This document shows positions 1-9,703 of a stretch of 64,000 nucleotides of DNA, in pieces (within the stretch, counting starts at the first letter, position 1; each line of letters starts with the position of its first letter). Source of the stretch: Delphinus delphis (taxonomy: Eukaryota; Chordata; Mammalia; Artiodactyla; Delphinidae); the NCBI RefSeq assembly GCF_949987515.2, contig NC_082703.1, positions 14,966,680 to 15,030,679 of the forward strand. Direction: 5' to 3'. Under the pieces are notes generated by a model. It was not told the origin of the DNA, did not search any database, and saw only the letters and a list, made by a program, of their open reading frames with translations. The translations under genes were made by a program, and so were the position numbers.

Positions 1-411
1 ACAACATGGTATTTTTAATATTTGGATTCTTTAAAAAAAAAAAAAAGTGTGCAACTGATAGTATGAGAGAGTAGAAAAGTGGTTGCCAGGGGCTGGTGGA
101 GTGGGGGAAATAGGGAAGAATTAGTAGAAGGGTATAAACTTTCAGCTGCATGATGAATAAGATCTGATGAACTAATGAAAGCATGGTGATTACAGTTGAT
201 AACATTGTACTATATAACTGATATTTGTTAAGAGAGAAGAACTTAAATATTCCCACCCCCACAAAAAGTATATGAGGTGATGGATGTGTTAGTTAACTAA
301 AGGGGGAATCCTTTCACGATGTATACATATATCAAATCACTACAATGTACACTTTAAATATCTTACAATTTTATTTGACAACTACACCTCAATAAAGCTG
401 AAAAGAAAAAA
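1..411 (+). mobile_element. L1 3' end (old mammalian L1), truncated at window edge
   Basis: The stretch matches the 3' untranslated region of older mammalian L1 elements: a GTTGCCAGGGGCTGG segment near 84, then text ending in an AATAAAG polyadenylation signal and an A-rich tail at about 392-418. It is the end of a sense-strand element whose 5' part, if any, lies outside the window. No coding sequence remains. Family assignment (L1MA/L1MB-like) is from recalled consensus and tentative. Confidence 0.75.
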
Positions 412-619
412 AAAAAGAGTTGTGGAACTATTGGTAAAGTCACTACAGCCAGTTATGCTAATGCTAAATCAGTCATGTAATTGTTTTCCTCTCTGAAGAC
501 AGACCCATCTTACCCTTAAAAGATACTGGCAGTAAATGAGACTAAAACCACGTTCGAATTGGGGTTGAATTTTTGTGGTTCGATTTCTTTGTCCTATTTG
601 GGGAGGCAGAAAAAGTAAA

Positions 620-808
620 TTGTTTGGTTAGTGTCTGGGCTTTCAAGTCTCTGCTCTGTCCCCTCGAGGTTCAGATTCCTCCCTTATAAAAGGGGGATAA
701 ACACCTCTACTTCACAGGGCTGCTGAAAGACTAAACGTAGTAGCTTCTGTAAAGCACATGAGGTCCCTGGGAAAAGGGAGCTGCTCTTACTATTTGTTAC
801 TATGGGCA
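620..808 (-). repeat. MIR SINE, antisense
   Basis: Reads as the reverse of a MIR consensus: the CTCTGCTCTGTCC block, a TCCTCCCTTATAAAAGGGGGATAA block (the usual 'cctcatctgtaaaatgggg' motif), then an AGGGCTGCTGAAAGACTAAA block. MIRs are ancient tRNA-derived SINEs, inactive since before the placental radiation. Divergence is high, as expected. Confidence 0.75.
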
Positions 809-1230
809 CTGGGCGAATAAACCAAATTACCGATATGAGAGGTTTAGAAGTTCAATTCCCAGTATCTATTATCTATCCCTATTATTTAGAAAATAGAGTT
901 CAGAATGAGAGGTCTTTAACAGACTTTAAAGTAGAACAGTATAGTTCTACTCCTTGTCAATATCCTAAAACAAACTAAGGAAGTGAGCTTTTGGTTGCCA
1001 TTCACCTCAGTTACTTATGTATAAAATACAGCTAACATGAGTGTATTAACTGTTATTGGAAGCCTTTTATAAATCTATCTGGCCCACTGGGATTTGACGC
1101 CTTCTACTCCACAGCCACTGACCACATAAGATGTCTACAAGCATGTCTCTCTCCCCTTATTTAGGGGACAAAGTCTTCAGAGTTGAAGTAAGAAAACTAG
1201 GCTCAAATGGGTAATTAATTTTGTTTCAAA
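809..1230. other. No recognised feature
   Basis: About 420 bases of AT-rich sequence. I see no open frame of note, no repeat I recognise and no RNA gene. Confidence 0.5.
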
Positions 1231-1249
1231 TGTGTGTGTGTGCACACAC

Positions 1250-1310
<61 letters not shown>
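1231..1310. repeat. Compound (TG)n-(GA)n microsatellite
   Basis: A TG run interrupted by GCACACACG (1242-1250) continues to about 1274, then changes to a GA run with one AC interruption to 1310. The short reading frame across it (1232-1420) only translates the dinucleotides and is not a gene. Confidence 0.95.
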
Positions 1311-2098
1311 GAAGGCTCAGGTGCACCTCTGTTGTAGATCAGCCTAAGGAAATGATAATATCAATCTTCATTTCTGGAAATATCAAAGATCAAGACACCT
1401 ATATCTTTGTGAGATATTGATTATTTCTGAGATCCTCACCTTTGGAATTTACAGGATTTGGAGATTGAAGTAATTTTTCAAATAAGGGAAAAAATCTTTC
1501 TACAGATAAAAAAATAGAGGGTTTTTTTTTTGGCAAGATTGATCTATAGTGAAAGCATATTTTGACTTAATCTTGATCTACATTTAGTTGTTCACTTTTT
1601 GTTCTCTGGGTGTGAACACTGACTCTGTGTCCTGGCAAAGATGCAACCATGAAGAGAATATTAGGTTATTAAATGGCAGAGTGGAGAACCATGTCCAGAG
1701 ACCAGGGCATCAGAGGGACTGTATAGGCTGTAAGCATCTTCCTCAGCATCCTTTCATTTATAGCAGAATCATCGGATTTTTCCTTTGTTTCAAGAACTTC
1801 TCTGATTCTATACTCCCTTGACAAGAAAGTCTTCCTACAGTTTTAGTGATGTTTGATTACTTTTTATGTCTATATTTGGGGAAAAGTCTAAAAATGGAAT
1901 TAAATCCATACTATATATTATATTTTAAGCCTAGCCCCTAGATTTGCCCCCTGACTGGAGATCAGGGCTTTTAAATTAAATTTTCTCTTTTGTTTTAAGC
2001 AAATAAACAACAAAACAGAAACCCTTTCATTGACTAGACTGTAAAGGTTGGTGATAGGTAATTAAAGGACGTTCATGGAGAAAGCCCCTCAGTGTATG
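1311..2098. other. No recognised feature
   Basis: About 790 bases without a repeat I can name. A 77-residue open frame at 1588-1821 has no recognisable domain, no codon pattern to support it and no clear splice context, so I do not call it. Confidence 0.5.
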
Positions 2099-2270
2099 AA
2101 GAGCTAACACTTACTAGGGTCTCAGAATGTACAAAGTACAGTTTTAAGCTCTTACCTGCATAAACTCACTCAATCCTTAGACCAACTCTGTGAAGTCTTA
2201 AAAAATAGAGTAACTTTTGCAAGGTCACAGTAATGGAATGGAAGCCAAGACACAACAACTGGCATGCTGA
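2099..2270 (+). repeat. MIR SINE
   Basis: Follows the MIR consensus in order: GAGCTAACACTTACTAGG, a degraded 'ctctaagc' block, CATAAACTCACTCAATCCTTAGACCAACTCTGTGAAG around 2159-2195, then GCAAGGTCACAGTAATGGAATGGAAGCC. Highly diverged, consistent with great age. Confidence 0.8.
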
Positions 2271-4317
2271 CCTCTGAGATCACTAACACTAATTTCAAAA
2301 TACTAATCAGAATATTTTGAAATGAAGGAGGAGAAAGGTTTGGAGAGGTCCTATGAGAAGACATTGACTTAGATTACAAAATATTTGTGCAGGAGTATCT
2401 GTATGAGACATTTAGAAATTCTCTAAGTAAGCTCTCTCTTCTTATAGCTAAGGCATTTTAGGCAAATTGAATGTCTTACACCAAATCACAAGTTGACCAG
2501 TGACAGGCCTTTTCCATATTTTATTCTACTTGATTACAAAATGTGTAACCAAGCATGGATAAGTAAATATTTAATAAAGATGTTAATCAATGAGCTACCC
2601 TACAAACAAAAATATTTTAGCCTCCATATAGCCAAAACCAATACGTCATGTAGACAATGCCAGTTACTTTAGAAGCTTACCCCATGTTCTGCATGAATCT
2701 TTAAGCTACCAAAGCTCACTTCCATTAAATAACTTCAATGGCCATATTATTATGTGGAGAAAGAAAAGTCAAAGTTTAATGTACCCAAGATTTAATAACT
2801 TCTCTTTTAAAGTAAAACCACATAGTAATAACAGCTGGATATCCCTCAGCTGATTTATCTTTGAATTTGAGGGAGAATTGTCTCTTTAGAAAATGGTTTA
2901 TGAATACATTGATTAGATTTGTGAAATTTCCCAGTGTTGAAAGGCATTAACTTAAAAAAAATGCTGACACTAGGTTTGCAATTAATTAAAGCTATTGGTT
3001 GATTCTTAATTAGATGCCTCACGTTATTCTATGTACAAAAGCTGTAAGCAAAGTTTTCTTCTTTGTGGAATTCATAATCCAATTGACGAAGATACATGAG
3101 AATAGTTCCATGCAGAAGTTGCTGAATGACAGTGATTAGCACCCTCATTGGTGTGACATTAATAGGTATAGGAAGATAGTAGGTAATTAGGACTACCTGG
3201 GTGGAAATGGAATGGTTTTCCTGGACATAGAACCCATGGGGAGGAAGTGCTAGTGAGGAGATTTCTTTTTGTCTTTGACTCCTGAGAAGTGGCATGGCTA
3301 GATCTGGGATCATGTCCTGAGGTTTCATTGTCTAATATCTGTTCCTGGGTTTGGGGAAAAAACATTTCATGCAAGTTGCCTGTGTCATCTGGTACAGAGT
3401 AGGTGTTCATCAAACCTTTGTGGGATTAAAATGCCAAGTGTGTATTTGTATATATAGTTTAAATAACATGTATGACTTGCTTATGAGAAAGCTCCCATAA
3501 AAAGCATATTTTTGAATTCATTAGGGGTTTTTGTTAATAGCTGCCATATGTTTCATTTGAACTGTATCCTCAGGAAGTGATTTAACATTTCTGGCAATAA
3601 AGCAATTAAAGAGGATTTTCCTGCTGACCATATGGGTTCGCTGTAACTTCATATTTTCTTCTCTCATTTCTCAATGGAACAAAGGGAAGTCTACTAATAA
3701 CTTCCAAATGAGAGAAGAAAATTATTCATGGTCTTTTGTTATTTTTCTCTGTGATATTCAAATGACAGGATAACAACTTTTCCTACGGCTGTACTGACCC
3801 TCCTGTAGTTCTCCACATGCAAAGATTTTCATTTATGTTGATTTGTTAAGGTATTTTACAATTGAATTTTTAAAAAGCCATTAAAGAGAAACTTTTTAGT
3901 AAAAGGGGAGGAAACAATTTGCTTTCTCTAAATGAGGTCTTTTAAAGCTGTGTGTGGGAGCCTGGACTGTGTGTGTGTCTGTTTATGTTTTTAGACATGA
4001 AATGTGGCTGGGGAAATGCTCATTTTGACGTGCCCTGCGGAAATGTTGTAGACATATGTTGATTCATTTGGTCTGTTGCTAGAATGGCTTTCTGCACTTA
4101 CAGAAGGACCTCAGCTGGATACCTTTTAGGAATTTACACCAACTACACAGAAGCTGCTAACATAAATGGTAACATAAGTAATGGGTGTCGTATCTGAATC
4201 CATTTTCGTATAATGACAATTGAAACATTCTAATTGATTCAATTTCATCTTCATGATTTCAGGTGAAAATAGAGTAGGATTTTTCCTCTTTAACATGTTA
4301 GTTTTATTAATATGTCA
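2271..4317. other. Repeat-poor, unannotated interval of about 2 kb
   Basis: No transposon, RNA gene or convincing exon seen. Two overlapping minus-strand frames (3029-3328 and 3159-3413) are in different phases of the same DNA and resemble nothing I know. An interval this long without recognisable repeats could hold conserved noncoding DNA, but that needs a cross-species alignment. Confidence 0.45.
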
Positions 4318-4405
4318 TGTCATATAAATTATTTAATATAAATTAATATATATAATATATATTATATAAATGTGTTTATATATCACCTATATAAATTATT
4401 TTCTT
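4318..4405. repeat. AT-rich low-complexity stretch
   Basis: Almost pure A/T made of overlapping ATAAATTA, ATATAATAT and TATATA words with partial inverted symmetry. It would fold or melt easily; no function is implied. Confidence 0.85.
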
Positions 4406-4459
4406 CTTAGTGTTTTATAATCGGGATGATAGACTACTACCATTAAGAAGGCCCTTTGA

Positions 4460-4563
4460 GGGAATTCCCCAGCGGTCCAGTGGTTAAGACTCTGTGCTTC
4501 CACTGCAGGGGGCACGGGATTCTATCTGGCTGGTCCCACAAACCACGCAGCACGTCCAAAAAA
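4460..4563 (+). mobile_element. Short tRNA-derived SINE (CHR/Bov-tA-like), complete with target duplication
   Basis: Begins GGAATTCCCCAGCGGTCCAG, which is the GGAATTCCCTGGCGGTCCAGTGG head of a short cetartiodactyl tRNA-derived SINE, and ends CACGCAGCACGTCC followed by a short A tail. A 12-base target-site duplication AAGGCCCTTTGA flanks it perfectly (4448-4459 and 4564-4575). The internal B-box region is decayed (GGGATTCTATCT in place of GGTTCAATCC), so RNA polymerase III activity is unlikely. Confidence 0.9.
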
Positions 4564-4904
4564 AAGGCCCTTTGAAAGTCAACCCCTTCAAATAATGGAC
4601 AGGCTGAAAGATTCTACTTGTAGTTTCCATGTAGGGAAAAAATGCTACCACTTATTTTGTGCTTTCTCTCTTTATAGGTAGTGCTTGTTCTGCATGTTTT
4701 CAAATATTAGAGATGCTCATGCAGAAGTGTCTGGAATATTCTGTTTTGTTCTATAGGAATTTCCTCTATTTGCCTTTTTAAAAATGGGAAGAATCAGTGA
4801 CAGTAAATTATTCCTTTCCCTTGGAAACATTCACTTTTATTCCCACAAAAATATTTTACAGTAAATTTCAAAATGGTTAATTACATCCTTAGAAATTGCA
4901 GGCA

Positions 4905-5105
4905 AATGCCCCTCAGTGATGGAACGGCCTCGGTCTCAGATGAGAGCACAAGAGCCCATTGGGGCACAATGAATGTCCCTCAGTGATGGAATGGCCTCGG
5001 TCTCAGATGAGAGCACAAGAGCCCATTGGGGCACAATGAATGTCCCTCAGTGATGGAATGGCCTCAGTCTCAGATGAGAGCACAAGAGCCCATTGGGGCA
5101 CAATG
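4905..5105. repeat. Tandem triplication of a 67-base unit
   Basis: Three head-to-tail copies of a 67-base unit start near 4905, 4972 and 5039, each containing CCTCAGTGATGGAA, GGTCTCAGATGAGAGCACA and GCCCATTGGGGCACAATG. The copies differ at only a few positions: ATGCCCC against ATGTCCC, GGAACGG against GGAATGG, CCTCGG against CCTCAG. The unit length is not a multiple of three, so the array does not preserve a reading frame and is not a coding repeat. Outside the array the unit does not recur in this window. Confidence 0.95.
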
Positions 5106-5380
5106 GACAACAGGAAGAGGTTGGGGAGTCACATTTTTGGGGAACACATGAAAGACATTAAAGAAAAGAAGGTACACTGGAAAATGGGTTTGTTTCCATG
5201 TCTATTTAAAGACTCTTTTGAAATCACTCCAGTCTGTGATATTGTTAACCAGTCAATGATTTCTGTTTGCTTTCATCTGAACAAAGAAGTTCATTGAGAA
5301 GCTGTGTCTGATTGGCAATCTGATATCATCTGTTTTGGTTTACGAAGTCTTTCTCCAGCTTTGACAGTCATCGTTCTTTC

Positions 5381-6075
5381 ACTGAAAACATAGACTATTT
5401 TTAGAGCAGTTTTAGGTTTACAACAAAACTGAGAGGAAGGTACAGAGTTTTCACTTAAATCCTCTGCCCCACACATGCAGCGCCTCGCTATTAGCAACAG
5501 CCCCCAGCAGAGTGGTACATCTGTTACAACTGATGAATCTACACCATCACATTATTAGCACTCCAAGTCCATAGTTTATATTCGGGGTTCACTTTTGGTG
5601 TGGTCTACTCTACAGGTTTGGACAAATGTATAAGGACACGTACCTACCATTATAGTATCATACAGAACAGTTTCATCGCTCTAAAAATCCTCTGTGCTCT
5701 ATTCATCCCTCGCTCCTCCCTAACTCTTGGTGACCACAGGTGTTTTTACTGTCCCCATAGTTTTGCCTTTTCCAGAATGTCATATGTTAGGAATCATATG
5801 GAATGTAGCCTTTTCAGATTGGCTTTTCTCACTTAGTAATATGCAGTTAAAGGTTCCTCCATGTCTTTTCACGGCTTGGTAGCTCATTTGTTCTTGGCAC
5901 TGGATGATATTTCAATGTGTGCTGAAGGACATCTTGGTTGCTTCTAGGTTCTGGCAATTAATTATGAATAAAGCTCCTATAAACATCTATGTGCAAGTTT
6001 TTGTATGAACATAAGCTTTCAACTTCATTGTATAAATACCAAAGAGTACAATTGCTGTAAGAGTATGTTTAGTTT
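5381..6075 (-). mobile_element. Old L1, 3' portion, antisense
   Basis: Read on the plus strand this is the reverse of an old L1M-type 3' region: ATAGACTATTTTTAGAGCAG, a GTTACAACTGATGAATC block, the CACCATCACATTATTAGCA block, GTTTTGCCTTTTCCAGAATG, GGTTCCTCCATGTCTTTTCA, then the AATTATGAATAAAGCTCC block that in L1 is antisense to the end of ORF2. No frame stays open. A young SINE is inserted at 6093, and the L1 probably continued past it before decaying. Confidence 0.8.
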
Positions 6076-6092
6076 TGGAATGTTCATTTTTT

Positions 6093-6301
6093 TTGTTTGT
6101 TTGTTTTTTGCGGAACGCGGGCCTCTCACTGCTGTGGCCTCTCCTGTTGCGGAGCACAGGCTCCGGATGCGCAGGCTCAGCGGCCGTGGCTCACGGGCCC
6201 AGCTGCTCCGCAGCATGTGGGATCCTCCCGGATCGGGGCACGAACCCGCGTCCCCTGCATCGGCAGGCGGACTCTCAACCACTGCGCCACCAGGGAAGCC
6301 C
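6093..6301 (-). mobile_element. CHR-type SINE, short subfamily, with perfect 17-base target duplication
   Basis: The minus strand begins with the GGGCTTCCCTGGTGGCGCAG head (plus-strand end CGCCACCAGGGAAGCC), holds an A-box-like GCGCAGTGGTTGAGAGTC and a near B-box GGTTCGTGCCC, and ends at GCAAAAAACAAAC. The duplication TGGAATGTTCATTTTTT is identical at 6076-6092 and 6302-6318. It is the short form, about 200 bases, with the CGGAGCCTGTGCTCC and GAGAGGCC diagnostic words. The intact duplication and high GC content argue for a recent insertion. Confidence 0.95.
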
Positions 6302-6318
6302 TGGAATGTTCATTTTTT

Positions 6319-7077
6319 GATGACATAAAATTATGAATAATTGTTTTAATATACGTCAGAGTGGGTTTGCCCTTATGACTTCTACGGTCTCGTCTGTGAC
6401 AGTGTGTGAGATTCATGCGCAGAGAACAAAGTTCTTACTTTAATATATGGTTATATTCTAAAGACAACTAGGGATAAACTGACTCTTTCCCTGACCCTTC
6501 CCAGATATAATCTAACAAACAACTCCCTTTCAAGAACAGCACATAGGTTGCTCACTGGTTTAACAAAATGCACTCAGACCCAAGTGGCTTGGGACAGCTG
6601 ACTCCTGATTTCAGATGCCCTACCCATCCTTGGTGCACCAGCTAGCTGTGCTCTGGTGCCATCTGCAGCCTGCAGGATACACAGAGTCTGATGGGGTAGG
6701 AGGGAATTGTGGGTTAGGTATATGTGACACATGCATATATTAAATATGCAGGGAGGCAGAGGTGGAGCAGTTTCGTCACAGAATGTATAGAGTAGTAGAG
6801 GCTTTCCTGCTACAGCTGTATTCGTCATTTATTGAATGGTATAAAAATCTACAACAGTTATGTAATTGTTGGGTAGCAACTTTCTTTTTTTTTGCAGTAG
6901 TTACAATTTTAACAACTCCTTTAACTCTCAAAAGTGTCCCAGTTTGGATGATAAATTATATGGGAACACTTTGCATGGACTCCATCAACAGCATCCCATG
7001 TCTCTGGCTTCAGGGTAGGTTGGCCTATGGGGAGCCCCAGTAGGGGATATAAGGCTGTGATATTGTCATTTATAATA
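6319..7077. other. No recognised feature
   Basis: Unique sequence between two young SINEs. Open frames at 6574-6828 (minus) and 6762-7043 (plus) are unrecognisable and overlap each other. Confidence 0.45.
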
Positions 7078-7093
7078 AGAAATACATCTTTTT

Positions 7094-7294
7094 TTTTTTT
7101 TCCCTGTACGCGGGCCTCTCACTGCCGTGGCCTCTCCCGTTGCGGAGCACAGGCTCTGGACGCGCAGGCTCAGCGGCCATGGCTCACGGGCCCAGCCGCT
7201 CGGCAGCATGTGGGATTTTCCAGGACCAGGGCACGAACCCGCGTCCCCTGCATCGGCAGGCGGACTCCCAACCACTGCGCCACTAGGGAAGCCC
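7094..7294 (-). mobile_element. CHR-type SINE, short subfamily, with perfect 16-base target duplication
   Basis: Same short subfamily as the copy at 6093, with the head on the right (GCGCCACTAGGGAAGCCC) and a T-rich stretch on the left (antisense tail). The duplication AGAAATACATCTTTTT is identical at 7078-7093 and 7295-7310. Small differences from its neighbour, such as GATTTTCCAGGACCAGG, show independent insertion rather than local duplication. Several short open frames here are translations of the SINE. Confidence 0.95.
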
Positions 7295-7399
7295 AGAAAT
7301 ACATCTTTTTGATCTTCCATCTCATTCCTAGCACAGAGCTCTTAAAACCCTTGGAATATCCTCAGTTAGGAGAGTGATAAAAGTGTCTTTTGTTACGTT

Positions 7400-8371
7400 A
7401 ATGAGGTGGCTCTTTGACCCCACCCAGGATGGGGGCTGGCTGCCAGCGAAGCCAACCAGCCTCTTGGGAGGGGAGGGGGCTGGGGATTGAGTTCAATCGC
7501 CAGTGGTCAATGATTTAATCAATCATGGCTATGTAAGGAACCTCCATGAAAACCCAAATGGACAGTGCTTGGAGAGCTTCTGGGTTGATGGACACTTGGA
7601 GATTTGGGGAGACTGGTGCACTTGGAGAGGGCATAGAAGCTCCTCGTCCTTTCCCCATACCTAGCCGTTTGCAACTCTTCCATCTGGCTGTCCCTGAGTT
7701 ACATCCTTTTACAACAAACAAAGTAAGTAAAATGTTTCTCTGAGTTCTGTAAGCCACTCTATCAGTTTAATTCAACCCAAGGAGGGGGTCATAGGAGCCT
7801 CTGATCTATAGCCTGTTGGTCTGAAGCACAGGTGATAACCTGGGCTTGCAACTGGCAACTGAAATGGGGAGGGGGGTGTAGTCTGTGTGACTGAGCCCTT
7901 AACATGAGGGATCTGATGCGATCTCCAGGTGGATAGTGTCAGGATTGAGTTGAATGGTAGGACACCCAGGAGGTGTCTGGAGAATTGCTTGGTGGTGTGG
8001 AGGAAACCCTCTCCCTCATTGGGAATTGGTTCCAGAACCTCTTCAAAGGGGGAAGGAGTATTTATTCCCCTGGATCCTACATGGCATAGTTGCCTTGAAC
8101 TCGTTGTGTCCTTTTACCCAAGGTCATTGCTCTTCTCAAGCAGCTGACTTTGCAGACTTTTTCCCTCTGGGTTCTGTTAACTGTTTACTTCTCTTTGGGG
8201 CCTTGAGGTGGAGACGGCTCAGCTAGGACAAAGCCCCACAGGTTACAGCACTAACCCTTGTGTTTCTCCTTCTGCACACCTTTGTAAATAGTTCCTTTGT
8301 AACTAATCCTTCCCCATATAATCCTATTTTAAGTGTTCCTTCTATTTCTTATTGGAGCCCTGACTGGTACA
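7400..8371 (+). mobile_element. LTR-class retroelement remnant (endogenous retrovirus-like), family not assigned
   Basis: The run from about 7490 to 7990 follows a high-copy mammalian LTR-type repeat I recognise by text but cannot name: TCAATCAATCATG, CCTCCATGAAAACCCAAA (a decayed TATA-like CATAAAA), GGAGAGGGCATAGAAGCTCC, ATCTGGCTGTCCCTGAGTTA, then a decayed AATAAA-like region at about 7710-7730 and CTCTGAGTTCTGTAAGCC. The right end near 8350-8371 has the ACCCTGACTGGTACA-type terminus seen in MaLR LTRs. It may be one long element or two abutting ones. No retroviral gene is present. The open frames across it carry no domain. Confidence 0.55.
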
Positions 8372-9434
8372 CTTCTATTCCTTTCTTTCTTCTATGAATG
8401 TGCATGAAAATTCCATTTCTCTTCCTGTCTCCCTCTCTCTGTGTGGGGCATTATGTAGGGCACAGATTGTAATAAATGAAAAAGTCTTAAGAACCACTGA
8501 TGTGTCTTTAATGTCTAACTTAGTCCCAGAAAATTGCATTTCAAAATGGTCAGTGAATTCTGAGCCTTCTGTGAGATGAAATTTGTGACACTGACACATT
8601 TTCCACTTATGCTAATGTTGACAAGGTTAGAATCATTGAGTATAATATTTGGGGAGAGTAATGCACTCAGAGAGGCCATGAAAGCTTATAAGATATAAGA
8701 TTAAGTAATAATATTACAATTAGGCACATTTTTGTTTATAAACTTAGATGCAAGAATAATTATCCATAGCAAGCATGAAATCATTAGTGTCCCGGTTGAA
8801 TTGCTTCAATACTAATTTTCTGTAGAAAACTTGTTAAGTGTATCTTGCACATTAGCCATAAAAGTGAAGACTTTGTAGACACAGCACGGCTAACTGAAAT
8901 TTACACATAACTTTAGAAGTTAGATAAAAATTTGACATCATCATTAACTAAATGTTTTACCAAATATGTTTCCAACAAATATTTATCAAAGGCTGAGTAG
9001 GAGATAGGAGATGGTGGGAGAAGGCAATGATTTAGAGTTCTAGGGAAAAGACACGGATGAAATGACCACATGCAGCACTTTTTTAACCAATATCACTAAG
9101 GAATGAGTGCTCACATCTTTTGGGGGCTGTGTATAGAGGCGGGGAAAAAAAAGGCAGGGTGGGGAGGGCCTGGATTAAAGGCACTAGGCAAGGCCAAATA
9201 GGAAGGGAGAGTACAGAAGGGGAGATGTTTGAATCTGGACCATTAAGAGACCTGCATTTACAAGGGCAGACAGAAGCCGATGAGAAGGGAAAGAGGTTGA
9301 GAAAAGAAAGGCAGAGAGAGATGCTGGTCAAGAAGAGGCACGTGAAAGTAGGCATCAGAGGGTCAGCATTTCATGAATAGTTAGACAAAATGATAGTAAA
9401 ATGCCTCAATGCCACAGGGAATAGGCAACACATA
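8372..9434. other. No recognised repeat; purine-rich patch
   Basis: About 1 kb without a repeat I can name. The part from 9120 to 9360 is strongly purine-rich on the plus strand, which is why frames stay open on both strands there. I see no gene. Confidence 0.45.
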
Positions 9435-9703
9435 GTAAGAGGTGACCCTTATCCAGCACATCCTCTGTGCCAGGCACTTTTCTAAGCACTTGGCACATTT
9501 TAACTCATATAATATTAATAACTAATCCTACAAAGGGAGAACTGTCACTATTCCACTTTATATATGAGGAAACCAAGTCATATAGAGACAAGGCGACTTA
9601 CTTGCCCAAGGTCTCACCACTTGTAAACGGTCAAGCCAAGAACTGAATGCACTACTTTAGCCCAGATTGTCTGTGTTCTTAACCTCTATACTACACAGCT
9701 GCT
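9435..9703 (+). repeat. MIR SINE, nearly full length
   Basis: One of the better preserved MIRs here: TGTGCCAGGCACTTTTCTAAGCACTT, TTTAACTCATATAATATTAATAAC, TATATATGAGGAAACCAAG, CTTGCCCAAGGTCTCACCAC, and a 3' end with TGTGTTCTTAACCTCTATACTAC, all in consensus order on the plus strand. Confidence 0.9.

Noticed and set aside
1232..1420. 62-residue frame
   Set aside because: Translates a TG/GA microsatellite.
4905..5105. CRISPR-like array
   Set aside because: Three identical long units with no spacers in a mammalian genome; a plain tandem duplication.
5040..5297. 85-residue frame over the tandem repeat
   Set aside because: The 67-base unit is not a multiple of three, so each copy would be read in another phase. 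It cannot be a repeat protein.
7515..8226. Several frames of 65-90 residues on both strands
   Set aside because: They lie inside an LTR-class repeat, shift phase among each other and match no retroviral protein I can recognise.
9083..9380. Opposed open frames on both strands
   Set aside because: Purine-rich patch with few stop codons; neither translation shows a domain.
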